Shown here piece by piece: positions 31,581 to 42,103 of a stretch of DNA of 64,000 bases (positions within the stretch are counted from its first letter, which is position 1; each line of letters begins with the position of its first letter). The notes under the pieces were generated by a model. That model did not search any database, had not been told where the DNA came from, and saw nothing but the letters and a program-made list of their open reading frames with translations. The stretch spans positions 1 through 64,000 of the forward strand of contig CAICTM010000132.1 in assembly GCA_903772945.1 (NCBI GenBank), written 5' to 3'. Position numbers and translations under genes: made by a program. This stretch comes from Seminavis robusta. Lineage: Eukaryota; Bacillariophyta; Bacillariophyceae; Naviculales; Naviculaceae.

Positions 31581-33035
31581 ATGATGCTCATCAGCAATAA
31601 AAACAAGTTCCTCACCTTTTGGGCCTTGGTTGCTACTAGCACTACTAACACCATCGTCCAAGGCTGCAGCTTGTCAGCCGATTTGGGCAGCCACAGTGAA
31701 AGCGACTATGATACCTGGAAAATGCAATCGTTTCGTGCCGCAGCCGGTTCCACCATTACCTGTGAACTAACATGTACGAGCGGGGGATCAGCCTCCATGA
31801 AGTTCCCCCGATATTCCGCAACGAAATCGGGCAACGATTGCAACATGGTCTTGACTCATCAACTTTCCAAGGATGAGCAAATGGCCATGTTGCACGTACA
31901 CATCGAAGCTGACGCACCTCAAGACTTGTATCTTGATTGCTACTGCGATCAAGAAGCCATTCAGACACCTGCTCCCACCGAGGCACCAAAGACACCGGCG
32001 CCCACCGAGGCGCCCACTGATGCGCCCACAGCCGCTCCCACCGAGGAGGCCACCGAGGAGGCCACCGATGAGCCCACACACGCTCCTACCACGACACCGG
32101 CGCCCACGACTAATTCCAACGGGGTGCGGGGCGGCAGCGGCGGCAGCGGTGGTGGTAACAGCAATAGTAACTTTGGTCCTCCGCCTGCATATGCAGCACC
32201 TGCCGGCAATTGCTTCTCCAAGTCTGCTCTGGTCCAAGTGGCAAACAAGGGTGACATTGCCATGAAGGATCTACAAGTGGGAGACAGAGTTTTGACAACC
32301 AGTGGAACCTACCAACCCATCTATAGCTTTGGGCATTACCAAACTGATCAAAAGGCCACCTTTTTGCAGATTCACACTTCGACCAACAGCAGCAGCAAGC
32401 CATTGGAAATGACAGGGAACCACTTGATCTTTCTTGCCAATGGAGAAACGGTTCCAGCAAAGAATTTACAGCTAGGCGATGAACTATCCGCCCTCAACAA
32501 ACATGCAGCTGTGGTCACCAAGATCAAGACAGTTGAGAGAAAAGGACTCTACATGCCACTCACGCCAGATGGAACCATTGTGGTCAATGGAATTGTGGCA
32601 TCAACCTATGTTTCCATTCAAGACGATGCCCCCACCGTGATGGAACACTCTCGGTACTTTTTGTTGTCTAGTAGTGGTGCTGAACAGACCCTTTCCCACT
32701 GGTGGTTGGCTCCCCATCGAATGATTTGCATGAATGTGCTGTTGGCCAATAGCAAGATGTGTCACGGCAAGAACAAGGACGGTATCTTGCACTACCTGAT
32801 AGCCGGCCAGGAGATGGCTCAAGCGGCAAACCAATACGGATCTTTGGTGCAGGTATTTGTGTTGGGAATTCCCCTGTTTCTCTTCTTTGGCTTGTTGAAT
32901 CTGCTGGAGCATGTTTGCATGGGCCCTGCATTGGCCCCACTTGTCATGTTGGTGGGTTTCCTACTATCAGCTGTTGGTGTTTGGCTCCAGAACGATGAAA
33001 ATGACAGTCAGAACACGAAGAAGAAGGTAGTCTAA
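31581..33035 (+). CDS. Secreted/membrane protein with Hint (hedgehog/intein) domain
   Basis: A 484-residue single-exon protein. A signal peptide is at about 1-28, followed by a Cys-containing ectodomain (29-122), a Pro/Thr/Glu-rich stalk of APTEAP-type repeats (128-178) and a Gly/Ser linker. Residues 211-350 form a Hint domain: Cys211 after Gly-Asn, DLQVGDRVLTTSG (230-242), MTGNHLIFL (277-285) with the Thr278-x-x-His281 pair, LQLGDELSAL, and the terminal strand GTIVVNGIVASTYV. In hedgehog proteins and inteins this fold rearranges the peptide bond before the Cys to a thioester and cleaves it. Here the cut would free the ectodomain plus stalk. Two hydrophobic segments follow (about 423-443 and 450-469), so the C-terminal part is probably anchored in a membrane. 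Whether the site is active, and what accepts the thioester, is unknown. Confidence 0.85.
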   Translation: MMLISNKNKFLTFWALVATSTTNTIVQGCSLSADLGSHSESDYDTWKMQSFRAAAGSTITCELTCTSGGSASMKFPRYSATKSGNDCNMVLTHQLSKDEQMAMLHVHIEADAPQDLYLDCYCDQEAIQTPAPTEAPKTPAPTEAPTDAPTAAPTEEATEEATDEPTHAPTTTPAPTTNSNGVRGGSGGSGGGNSNSNFGPPPAYAAPAGNCFSKSALVQVANKGDIAMKDLQVGDRVLTTSGTYQPIYSFGHYQTDQKATFLQIHTSTNSSSKPLEMTGNHLIFLANGETVPAKNLQLGDELSALNKHAAVVTKIKTVERKGLYMPLTPDGTIVVNGIVASTYVSIQDDAPTVMEHSRYFLLSSSGAEQTLSHWWLAPHRMICMNVLLANSKMCHGKNKDGILHYLIAGQEMAQAANQYGSLVQVFVLGIPLFLFFGLLNLLEHVCMGPALAPLVMLVGFLLSAVGVWLQNDENDSQNTKKKVV

Positions 33036-33615
33036 GCCAACGGGGATATCGACTCAGATAGTTTTTAATGAAAGACAATCAACATCATGAAAGTTCCTAA
33101 TTCTGATTTGCAATTACTAGGGTCGGCTTTCATGTTCTACTTTCATAATTATGCAATGACGGGAATTGAAACTTTTATACTACAGAGCCAGGAACTGGAG
33201 TCAGACCCTGGATGTTATTGTACAAATTGGAGGGATGGCGGTTTTAAAGGAGGCGAAGCGACAGACTTGTGCTGTTTGGTGGGTCGTCTACCACCGTGTG
33301 GGGTTCGATGCTGGAGGTGCGCCCAGAAAGAATATGCTATCATGCGTGTTGCGAGGAAAGTTCGCAGACAGCCGACGCGTCCCGGTATCGTACCGTAAGG
33401 AGGGAGGAGGTTGCAACGAGGACACTGCAAGCACGACTCTAATTCGGCTTGATGGAGAGCACAAGGGTCCCAATATCATGTAGCACCAATTCGTACTCAG
33501 TGGATTGGAAGTTTGACACACGCATCACTCCTGCTCGGCAGGCCAGCTAGTAGAGTTACATGGGAGTGTCAGTGCCGTAACAGTTTGCTCGGATGAGCAG
33601 TTCCTTGTTGGATTG
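33036..33615. other. Intergenic between convergent genes
   Basis: This lies between the 3' ends of the Hint-domain gene (plus) and the GPCR-like gene (minus). Nothing is recognised. Confidence 0.4.
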
Positions 33616-35118
33616 CTAGATTGCGAGTTCGTCGGGCATGTCTGCCACAACGATGCGAATCACTTGGGCCGGAGCGTCAGGATTGCCGGATTCTACATCC
33701 TCCTCCAGAGGTGGTTCGTTGGTGGTGATTGTCGTGGGGGCAAGAATGGCGGGCCTCCTGCGGGAAAAGTCCTCCTCGTGGACAGGAGTACTTCCGTCCC
33801 AGTGACAACCGAGAGAAGTAGTACGCGTCGAAATGCTGGAAGCCGTAAGGGATGCCTTTGCCGTCACGGTGATGGATGCACTAGTGCATTGAGTCCTTTC
33901 GGCTTCTTTCGCGGAGGATTCCATTGGATCCGTTCTTCCAAAGCAGGATCGAATCCACCCCCAATCGGCCTGCTTCTTTCTGGACGACTTGCCGCTGGTG
34001 AGTTTCGGATGAATGTAGACGAGAAAGTTGAAAAAGCCCTGAATGGGTACAAAGAATGCCGTCAGCAAGTGGAGTGGATAGACTGTGGTACCGGACATTA
34101 CTTGCACCAGTCGGGATATGGTCGGGAACATCCATGTGGCCACAAAGGCACCACAGAACCAGTAGCCCTGCAGTGCCACGCGGCTGGAATGCTTAAAGTG
34201 ACTGTGCAGTCGGTCTTGCTTCTTTTTGAGATGCTTAAAGCCACCGGATACTCGTTGGAGGGCCATGGCAGCGGAGGACGTGATGGAGTGCAACGAGCTC
34301 ATACTGATGTTGGATGCCACCGACACATCATCACTGACGTCGTCGTCGTTACACTCGTCGTCTCCACTTTCATATCGCCGATGCTCTCGCTCTAACCGCG
34401 AAAGCTCTCGTTGGTATTGAAAGTTGTACCGGCTCATCTTCTTTTCTTGTCGGTAGACACTGCGGTATACGAGCATCATGTTGACCAAAACAAAGGGAAT
34501 GGTCAACCACAGGATGCCATAGTACAAGACCCACCGATAGATTGATGCATTGTCTCCTCGTTCACAGGTCGTCTCTCCGTACTTCCACGACTCTTGACAG
34601 CCCTGCGGAAGAGGGGCAATCCAACAGTCAAAGTCTTCGTTATTGTACAGATCCAACACGACCCCCGCCGTGGCAGTGGCCAATCCCACCACCCAGGGAA
34701 TCAAGTGCAGCATGGGTTCCAAACACTGTTGGATCCGCTGTTGCTTCCATTTCAAGCGAATCTTGGCCAGATAAAAGGCCGACAGTCCGGCATTGTACAG
34801 TACGACCGAAAGACTGAATTGGGCAAAGAATCCTTGAGCGTTGCAGGTTGCCTGATTGCCACTGGCCCAAATGACGGGTTCTTGAGAGGGAATCGGCCAA
34901 GTAGACATGAAAAAGGCCAGCAGACTGACGAGAAAGTTGCACGTGCTCATACCCAAGAGGAGGCGATGATGCGTGCTCTGAAAGAACTGACCGGCCTTTA
35001 AAACATCGAGGATGATGTAGGCGCTTCCGCATAAGGACAAAAAGGCGGAAAATTTGGGAGCCAGCGCCAGTGCCTTGTCTTGGGCTGTGAACGATGATAA
35101 CGATGATGTTTCAGCCAT
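33616..35118 (-). CDS. cAMP-receptor-like 7TM protein (GPCR-like)
   Basis: A 500-residue single-exon protein with an ATG at 35118. Seven hydrophobic segments can be placed: about 25-45, 52-72, 92-118, 134-152, 192-217, then two near the end after a long cytosolic loop (GYWFCGAFVATWMF and LLTAFFVPIQGFFNFLVYI). Features of the cAMP-receptor/secretin-related group are a Cys in the loop before helix 3 (CNAQGFFAQF), a Cys-containing loop before helix 5 and the FFNFLVY motif in helix 7. The third intracellular loop (about 218-310) is large, acidic and Ser-rich, and the 130-residue tail is Ser/Thr-rich, so phosphorylation is likely. The probable location is the plasma membrane. The ligand is unknown. 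Confidence 0.8.
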   Translation of the reverse strand: MAETSSLSSFTAQDKALALAPKFSAFLSLCGSAYIILDVLKAGQFFQSTHHRLLLGMSTCNFLVSLLAFFMSTWPIPSQEPVIWASGNQATCNAQGFFAQFSLSVVLYNAGLSAFYLAKIRLKWKQQRIQQCLEPMLHLIPWVVGLATATAGVVLDLYNNEDFDCWIAPLPQGCQESWKYGETTCERGDNASIYRWVLYYGILWLTIPFVLVNMMLVYRSVYRQEKKMSRYNFQYQRELSRLEREHRRYESGDDECNDDDVSDDVSVASNISMSSLHSITSSAAMALQRVSGGFKHLKKKQDRLHSHFKHSSRVALQGYWFCGAFVATWMFPTISRLVQVMSGTTVYPLHLLTAFFVPIQGFFNFLVYIHPKLTSGKSSRKKQADWGWIRSCFGRTDPMESSAKEAERTQCTSASITVTAKASLTASSISTRTTSLGCHWDGSTPVHEEDFSRRRPAILAPTTITTNEPPLEEDVESGNPDAPAQVIRIVVADMPDELAI

Positions 35119-36872
35119 TGTCTTGGTGGTGCTTTATTAGCTGGGGTTCGGCGGTTGCTGATTGATGGAATGCAAGCAGAGGGCAAAAGTTTTGGCTGAC
35201 GTTTGATGGGTGGTGGGAGATGCGAGATGAGAGAGCTGATGAGAGTGAGTCCAAGCAGCTCCAGCAGTGCGATCAGCGAAGAAGCAGAGACACCCCTTGG
35301 GCTCCCCTTGTCAGGAGCAGCCGCGTCTCTTTCCTGGTTTGGGCCGAAAAAGGTTTTGGCAACCAAGGAACACATCCAGGGGACAAAGCATTAGGGCAAG
35401 AGAACCGGTGAACCGGTGTCAATGGCTGTAAGTATCCATGTTCACCGCATTCGTCTCGACAGTCCCAGCGTACCATCGAATTTCTTGAGGTGACCATAGA
35501 TTTTAACTCTTTCATTCTCCAGGTCTGTCCAGGCTGTGTACAGCTGTTCTGACAGTTCTGAGAATTCTCATTGTTGCTTCAATGTGTCACCGTTCCAGGT
35601 TCCAGGGGCTCCTCTGTACTGAGTATGACATAGTACATTAAACAGAGACAGTAGACAGTACTTAGAGTAGAGTCTATTACTACAATGACAATGTACATGA
35701 CAATGTAGTAAAAGAAAGGAACTGGAAGCTCAGTTTTAAACGAGAAGTGAAGCAGCGTCAGAATGGCAAGCGACAGTACTGGAGTAAGTCCTCTTAAAAG
35801 TCTATGGCTGCTGTACCGGTACCGGTACGGTAGCCATCAAAAGCTCCATAAAACCACCAAGCCGTCGCAGTTCCCCTTGCAACCATTGCAATACATGAGC
35901 TCTTGCTTGGTACATACATGACATTGTAGTCTTGGCACCGGTACTGATGAGAGCTGAGCAGTACTATGATGCAGCTGGATGTCCTCCAAACTCTCACACC
36001 TTTACCTCACCTTTTCACGTTGTGCTCATGCTGAAGGACCATGATGTTGAAAAAAGCTGACGAACGCATTCATCGCCAAAGGGAGAGGAGTTACTTATTA
36101 CAGTCCCTTCCAAATCTTGAAGGTCGCTCCGCATGCTACCGGTACATGTAGCTAGTCCAAGGATGTGGCTGACAGCGCAGATAGCAATGACCAATGACCC
36201 CACTGCCCACCTCCGGTAGGGCTTGGCTGCTACCGTAGACACACTCTAGATGCCGAAGAGCTCTTCTTTTGTACCGAAAACTGGTACGCTAGGAAGCTTC
36301 TGTCCCAACAAGAATCTTTCCTTGACAGTTCGTTCTAAACGTACACAGTGCGACCCCCTTCCATTCCTCATGCCTTCGTTGGCGTAGTACAACTTGAGCA
36401 GAGTGTTGGCTCTCCCACCACCACCCAGACCCAGCATCTGCTTTGCTTTTCCAGTACTGAGTACGAATACCAGTTACAGAGGGGTAACTGTAGCACCAAC
36501 TGCCCTGCCAAGTAAGTATGGATGGAGGATGGAGGATGGAGGCTACCAGCCAGCTACCACTAACAATTGTGATCAAGCTTCTTTTGCCTCGACGCTTGAT
36601 GCCGTAGCTATACCACGGAGCCCCTCACACAGACACAGCAAGCTACGCAGCATGTATCTCCTATGCTGGCTTGTAGAAGAAGCGAGCCGAGTGCTCTACG
36701 GTAGTCTAGTAGATAGTAGCAAGCTGGTGGAATAAAGCTCTCATCTGCTGGTTCAGCAAAGCAAGTACAGTTGACAAATCAACGTAGCTAAGCGCCAATT
36801 CCTGCCTGCAATTGCACTCTAAAAGTAGTTTGCTTGTACTGGGACAACTTGATATGCAGGACATGCAGAGGA
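35119..36872. other. Long intergenic region
   Basis: No gene is recognised in 1.75 kb. It contains repeated ACAGTA and GTACATG words near 35620-35710, a palindromic CGGTACCGGTACCGGTACGG-type run near 35812, and a GGATGGAGGATGGAGGATGG short repeat at about 36520. Short open frames on both strands have no motif or start context that supports them. Confidence 0.4.
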
Positions 36873-38372
36873 CTATTTGATTCGTGTGGCAGTCATGAGG
36901 ATGGGTGCCTTGGGCAGTCCAATCTTTTTATGCTCGGCGACGCGAAACGTCCGTGCGGGTCCTTTCTCCATGCGTTGCAGTTGCGTCGTCAGCAAGGCTT
37001 CCAATTCGTCGCTACACTCTACTATAGCTTCCTCCCACGACGGCCCTTGTGTATTGGTCATGGCCACGGCTGCTTCCAACAAGGTTCGTACGGCCAAATC
37101 TTCTTGTAGATTGCTGCCTGGATAGGTCATGATACTGACCATTCCTCCCGTTCGAATGGACAGCAGGGCATCGACAATGGAGGATATCGTCGATTCGACT
37201 TTTGTGCAAGCCGCCTTGTCGTCGCTGTTAGGGAGATAGCCCAAATTGTACACTACCAGACCGGGTTCCCTAGTTTCGTCGTCCGTATTGGGCAATAATG
37301 GTGCATGCGATTGTTGGAGTATCTGGACTCGTCGAGACATGGTCGATGATGAGAGTATCTTGGACAAGGCATCGTGCGTGGCGTGACACGCTTGTTCTTG
37401 AACATCCATACAAATGAGTTTGGCGTCGCGATTCAAATACAAGTCTTCATTGGCAAACAGGATAGATGCCATTCCTACGGCATCGTATCCATTGCCACAC
37501 GTGGCATCAATGGCCAAATCGTCGTGCGGTCGTAATACGGACGACCATAACCAATGTGCCAATGCGGTCAAACTAATGGCCGGATTTTGATTGTAGCGTA
37601 AATCGGTCGGTGTGAATTGTGGTTCTTGTGGTGGTGCTACTGTGGTTGTAGTTTGAGCATTGGTGGAGGATTCTTGTTTTGTCTTGTCTGGATTCTTCTG
37701 GCGGTTGGATGTGGTGGAAAAGGTTCGTTTTGCTCGATTGGTAATGGAACCCAAAAGTTCATTGGCTACTTCTTGTTTGGTGCTACGTTGGGTGTCTGTA
37801 GAGTTGGCATTATTTGTTTCTGCTGCAGTCGGTAAGGAGAGCAATGCGTCCAAAGCATCTGCAGAGATGCTTTCGGTTTCTTCCTCTGAGAAGCCTTGTT
37901 TTTCCAAAATGGTTTGCCTGGATCGACTGGTAACGAAACCCAAGAGATCATTTGCAATATTATTGGTTTGTGTATCATCTGAATTGGTACCAATAGTAAT
38001 ATTCGTAGACGTGTTGGTCTCAGTAGTAGTGGCTGTGGCATCCATAGACCGTATCAAACCAGCCAGCAACTCCTCCGACGAGACACTATTCTCTTTTCCT
38101 TCTTCTGGTGACGATGCTGGAGTTGACACCTCATTCTTGGTTTCGGAAACGGTTCGCTTGGCTCGACTCAGAGCACTTTTGAGTAGACTTTGCACTGCTT
38201 GAGGTGGCAGAGGTGGTTGTTTCTCGGCATATCTGCGGGTGATGTGCAAGGATCGACGAGACGACGATGATATGACGCGGATGGGAAAACATCGCCCAAG
38301 AGGTGCCATTGTCGTCATTACTACTATCATCAGTGTCATGCGTGTCAGCCGGAACTTATTCAAGACCGTCAT
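36873..38372 (-). CDS. SAM-dependent methyltransferase (rRNA methylase YtqB-like), plastid-type
   Basis: A 499-residue single-exon protein with an ATG at 38372. The N-terminal 28 residues are hydrophobic and end GRCFPIR, compatible with a signal peptide followed by the Phe-containing plastid junction. Residues 55-245 are low complexity but contain three copies of one short motif: VQSLLKSALSRAKRTV (60-75), ANDLLGFVTSRSRQTI (140-155) and ANELLGSITNRAKRTF (203-218). The catalytic domain begins near 255: AIDATCGNGYDAVGMA (287-302, SAM motif I), LICMDVQ (319-325) and VVYNLGYLPNSDD (373-385), the signature of the small rRNA-methylase-like family. The target is unknown. It is divergent from the fatty acid hydroxylase gene, with 307 bp shared between them. 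Confidence 0.8.
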   Translation of the reverse strand: MTVLNKFRLTRMTLMIVVMTTMAPLGRCFPIRVISSSSRRSLHITRRYAEKQPPLPPQAVQSLLKSALSRAKRTVSETKNEVSTPASSPEEGKENSVSSEELLAGLIRSMDATATTTETNTSTNITIGTNSDDTQTNNIANDLLGFVTSRSRQTILEKQGFSEEETESISADALDALLSLPTAAETNNANSTDTQRSTKQEVANELLGSITNRAKRTFSTTSNRQKNPDKTKQESSTNAQTTTTVAPPQEPQFTPTDLRYNQNPAISLTALAHWLWSSVLRPHDDLAIDATCGNGYDAVGMASILFANEDLYLNRDAKLICMDVQEQACHATHDALSKILSSSTMSRRVQILQQSHAPLLPNTDDETREPGLVVYNLGYLPNSDDKAACTKVESTISSIVDALLSIRTGGMVSIMTYPGSNLQEDLAVRTLLEAAVAMTNTQGPSWEEAIVECSDELEALLTTQLQRMEKGPARTFRVAEHKKIGLPKAPILMTATRIK

Positions 38373-38679
38373 GCTTTCATACAGTACTCATACCATAGTG
38401 GTCCTCTTTCTCTCTTCCTCTTCCCACTGTTGCCTGTTGGCTGTTGGATCTTGGATCTTTGGATCCTTCCTGCTCCGATTTTGGCTCTGCTGGCTTCTAT
38501 GAAAGAGAATAACACCTCCCACCTCCTATTTGGCTCCCTTGCTCTGCTGGCTTCCGAGGAAAGCACACATCACACCACAACACCTCCAACCTCCAACTCA
38601 ATCGGCTCTGGAATACCGATAGAGCACTCCAAAGCTCACCAACCAAGCTAGCTGCTATTGTAATACAACCACACACACC
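38373..38679. promoter_or_regulatory. Shared divergent promoter region
   Basis: A 307-bp gap separates the starts of the methyltransferase (minus) and the hydroxylase (plus). It must hold both promoters. An imperfect direct repeat (CCTATTTGGCTC... and CCTTCCTGCTCC...GGCTCTGCTGGCTTC) is visible near 38465-38555; GCTCTGCTGGCTTC occurs twice. The position is inferred; no binding site is identified. Confidence 0.4.
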
Positions 38680-39426
38680 ATGATGGACACATCTTCCTTT
38701 AGCATTAGTCAAAAGGGCTGTCTCGCTGCCAATCTCGCCTTTTGGACGGCGTCTCTACTCAATTTTGTGGCAGACGAATTGGCGCAACAGTCCCAACTGC
38801 CAATAGCGAAACGTCTACGACAATCCAAACTCCAACCCGTCTTTCTCACACGCCACGAACTTCGCGATGTCTTTTTACTGGCTGCCCTCAACATGATACT
38901 GGTGGCACCCTTCCTGTGTTGTCCGCTGTTTGAACTATTGTGGAATTGGTGTCATCCAACTCGACTCGCCGAAACGGATGACTGGCACTGGCAACGAGAA
39001 CTGATACGACTGCCCATCGATATGTTCCTCAATGAAGCATCCTTTTATATAGCGCATTGGATCATGCATGCATCACCCTATATTTACCAGCATGTCCACA
39101 AGGTCCATCATCGATTCCAGGCGCCGTGTGCCATGGCGGCCGCCTATGCGCATCCCTTGGAATTTATCTTTGGAAATGTCGCTGCCATTGGGTTAGGGCC
39201 TATAGTGACCAATGCCCATCCCCACACGGCCTACACCTATTTCGCCCTGGCGATACTCAGTACGTGCAAGGGACACTCCGGATACGATATTCTCAATGCC
39301 CGGACACACGATGATCATCATCGATATACCAAATTCAATTTTGGTGTGTTGCATTTGGGAGATTATATCATGGGAACCACGTATACGCCTCCTCATCACG
39401 ACAAGAGCAACAACAAGCAACCGTAG
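38680..39426 (+). CDS. Fatty acid hydroxylase / sterol desaturase family protein
   Basis: A 248-residue single-exon protein. The three His clusters of the family, which bind a di-iron centre, are present and ordered: HWIMH (126-130), HKVHH (140-144) and HDDHH (210-214), with a further His at 158 and His225. Hydrophobic segments at about 12-30, 62-88 and 160-195 fit the usual ER membrane topology. The family uses oxygen and cytochrome b5 or NADPH-derived electrons to hydroxylate or desaturate sterols and fatty acyl chains. At 248 residues it is compact, close to the C-4 sterol methyl oxidase and sphingolipid hydroxylase core. The substrate cannot be chosen from sequence alone. Confidence 0.85.
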   Translation: MMDTSSFSISQKGCLAANLAFWTASLLNFVADELAQQSQLPIAKRLRQSKLQPVFLTRHELRDVFLLAALNMILVAPFLCCPLFELLWNWCHPTRLAETDDWHWQRELIRLPIDMFLNEASFYIAHWIMHASPYIYQHVHKVHHRFQAPCAMAAAYAHPLEFIFGNVAAIGLGPIVTNAHPHTAYTYFALAILSTCKGHSGYDILNARTHDDHHRYTKFNFGVLHLGDYIMGTTYTPPHHDKSNNKQP

Positions 39427-39672
39427 TTCTTTACAAGTCCGCGAAAGAAGGACTCATACACTGAATGACACGAATGCACCAATGCAATTGAGGCAATGCA
39501 GCTGGGCGTCACTAGTCTAGTCCACCGTAGCAACATTAGACATGTCGGTTTCACCAGTACTGGTACAACCGATCATGAGATTAGAGTATTCATGGAATCC
39601 ATATATATTATGGTATTGTATTCGTTCAGAGAACGGGTGCAAGGTAATAGGAATCAAATCGAACTATTCGGG

Positions 39673-40986
39673 TTATACACTGATGGAGGAAGAAGCATCC
39701 GACAAGTGCAGTTCGGAGGACCCACTAGCCATAGTCTCCTCCTCTCCAATGTGAACACGAGCAAGAAATCCTCCATAGGTGTTACCAGCATGAGCACCAA
39801 ATGTAAACCCTGCCACAAGGCGTCCGTGCTTCACCTTGTTCTTGCCACTGCTGTAAATCTGCTCGTAGAATTGGGTACCCAGACTGGCAGACACAAGATT
39901 GCCGTACTTGCCAGCAATATCCAAAAGCTTGTCACCCGCAAGGAACTGCTTTATCTTTTGCATAACATGAGAATTGGGCTGATGCAGCAAGAGGGCATCC
40001 ACTTGAGATATTCGGATGCCTTGAGAGCTCAACCATCCTTTCATCTTGGGGGCGAACTGCTTGGCAGCATCCGTATTCAAACGACCAGTGACTTGGACAC
40101 AAGAAGTGTCTTTGTTGGCTTCCACATAGGTCTGAAAGGTAAACATGGACGTGTCCGAGACAGAATTCACTTTCAGTAGTTCAAAGCAGGTGTTGCTCTT
40201 GGTTGTGTCCACGACTTGTGATGCATGATGTGCCCCTTGCAAGACAAAGGCACTGGCTCCATCCCCAAACAAGAGATAGTTGATCCATTGAGTCATTTCA
40301 TTGACCTTGGTGGTCTCTTTCCAATCTCGGCGATGGAAGCTATTGGAAGCAATCACCAGGATGTTCTTGAAATCACCACCTGACAGCATGGCCTTGGCCA
40401 TTTGAAAGGGAGGCACAACTCCAGCACAGCCAGAGTCTTGGTGTTGCAGGAGGCAGTCAGGTCGCAGCCCAGGCAAGGCAGTGGGGTATCCTCTCATGCA
40501 GTGGTTCAGGCCCAAGTCATCTCTTCTTCCTTCCTTGGGTAACCGGTTGGAGCCAGAGACATGAATGATGCAGTCAATCTCACTGGCAGAGACACCAGCC
40601 TCATCCAGAGCCATCTTGGCAGCAGAAACACTCATATCAAACTCTGAGATATCCTTGCAGTCTTCAGGCAGCTGATGTTCAAAGACTCTCTCAAATACTG
40701 ACACATCTGCAATTGCAATGTTGGTTGATCCCAGATAACGCTTTGCCCAGTCCAATGCTACAGGCTTTCCTGTCTTGGGGTTGTGAATGCCAGCATCCAC
40801 CAACTTTTGCATGATGATGTCAGTGTCAACCAGGGCTCCTTTTCCTTGGAGCTGGTCCACACCTGGCACTGCACGACCACAACCTGTAATGAATGCTCTT
40901 CTGGTGGTGCTGTCATTGCTTTCAGCGTGCCAGGAGTTCTTGGCTGATCCTCTAGACGAGGAAAAGAGTGATCGAATGAATCTCAT
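39673..40986 (-). CDS. KAS III-like (FabH/thiolase-fold) enzyme, copy 1
   Basis: A 437-residue single-exon protein with an ATG at 40986. It has the thiolase fold of 3-oxoacyl-ACP synthase III: RRAFITGCGRAVP at the first strand (29-41), catalytic Cys187 in QDSGCAGVVPPFQ, GDGASAFVL (241-249), His335 in LLLHQPNSHV and Asn363 in GKYGNLVSAS. The Cys-His-Asn triad is the KAS III and related acyl-condensing set. The family condenses an acyl-CoA with malonyl-ACP, or makes other acyl products in bacteria. The first 25 residues are Ser/Arg-rich without a clear signal peptide; mitochondrial targeting is possible. A near-identical copy in the opposite orientation is at 49627-50952. The Ser-rich end (SELHLSDASSSISV) is shared by both. 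Confidence 0.85.
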   Translation of the reverse strand: MRFIRSLFSSSRGSAKNSWHAESNDSTTRRAFITGCGRAVPGVDQLQGKGALVDTDIIMQKLVDAGIHNPKTGKPVALDWAKRYLGSTNIAIADVSVFERVFEHQLPEDCKDISEFDMSVSAAKMALDEAGVSASEIDCIIHVSGSNRLPKEGRRDDLGLNHCMRGYPTALPGLRPDCLLQHQDSGCAGVVPPFQMAKAMLSGGDFKNILVIASNSFHRRDWKETTKVNEMTQWINYLLFGDGASAFVLQGAHHASQVVDTTKSNTCFELLKVNSVSDTSMFTFQTYVEANKDTSCVQVTGRLNTDAAKQFAPKMKGWLSSQGIRISQVDALLLHQPNSHVMQKIKQFLAGDKLLDIAGKYGNLVSASLGTQFYEQIYSSGKNKVKHGRLVAGFTFGAHAGNTYGGFLARVHIGEEETMASGSSELHLSDASSSISV

Positions 40987-42103
40987 GTTGCTGCGGACGG
41001 TTTAATGTTGTTTTGGTTGCGGCTCTTTGTTTCGGATGCGGTGTCGATTTTATGAGGACCCGGAATGAGCCTTCGCTTTACAAAGTATTGATTTTGTTTG
41101 CCTCGCCTGTTGTGTCGGTTGTGCTGCCGAGCGATATTTTCAGAACCCAAAAGGCGCCTTCGCTTTGTTTGGTTGCGTTTTCATCCTACTACTTTTGCCA
41201 AGGACTGAGCGACGATGGGTAGAAATAGACGTTTGCCTGACCGCAAATGACTGCAGGTCGTTTGTGTGCATCATGCTTCAACCGTTGTGTAGCTCGAGAC
41301 TGCAAATCAGTACAGGTCCTACAGTCGTACCGTCCGTGAGGGTCATCATGCTTCACCCGGTATGTAAGTTAGAGGCTGCTAGCTAGCTATAACAAGATTA
41401 TCCTTCGTAGTTTTACTGAATTGGTTTAGGATGGGTTTAGCTATCAGGGACCATCCCAACGAATGAGAGTGGTGACGGTTGCTTGCGCCCTAGCGAGTAA
41501 TCGGTACCGGTAACCCCCTATTTATTTTAATTAATAAACGATCCAATCTCCCGGTCTTTTTACGATGGGTCATGCTTCCAAAACAGCTGCAGGTCACCCC
41601 ACTGCCGGACTGTCGGTAAGGTTTTTAAATAATCATTGCTTTACACACAGACACAAAGTCGTTTGAATGGTTTTCTTATTAAAGCCCTGAAGACTGCCCA
41701 GAGTCCCGGAGTACTCTGGACTGGACACTGGACACTGGACGGCAACATTCATGTCCCTGATACACTGTTGGCCATCATCACCGCGCCGCTGGTCTCTTTG
41801 GAATTACGGCATCACGTCATTGTTTGCAAGTTGGTGTGATATACTGTTGGCCATCAGCGCGACGCAGGTCGCGGGGTGCAGCCAGGTATTTTCAAGAGTC
41901 GAAGGTCTTGCTACCGAACATAGTTTTGAATGGTTACGGTATCATTGCTACGGGAGAAGGCTCTTCCAACATGCATTTGCTAATAGCACTACATGAACTG
42001 AGAGGCATTGCAAGAGAGGATCAAGTGATGTGTATAAATGCAGACTCTAGAAATTATTGCACTTTGGTTTGCTAGCAAGTTTTGCGAGAAGCTTGTGCTT
42101 CCT
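40987..42103. other. Intergenic, upstream of KAS III-like copy 1
   Basis: No gene. It holds the copy 1 promoter at its left end. Words such as GGTCATGCTTC and CTGCAGGTC recur (41270, 41345, 41565), and ACTGGACACTGGACACTGGA is a short tandem repeat near 41720. Nothing else is recognised. Confidence 0.35.

Noticed and set aside
33613-34395. 260-codon plus-strand frame antisense to the GPCR-like gene
   Set aside because: The minus-strand protein has clear membrane helices and receptor features, so the plus frame is a shadow.
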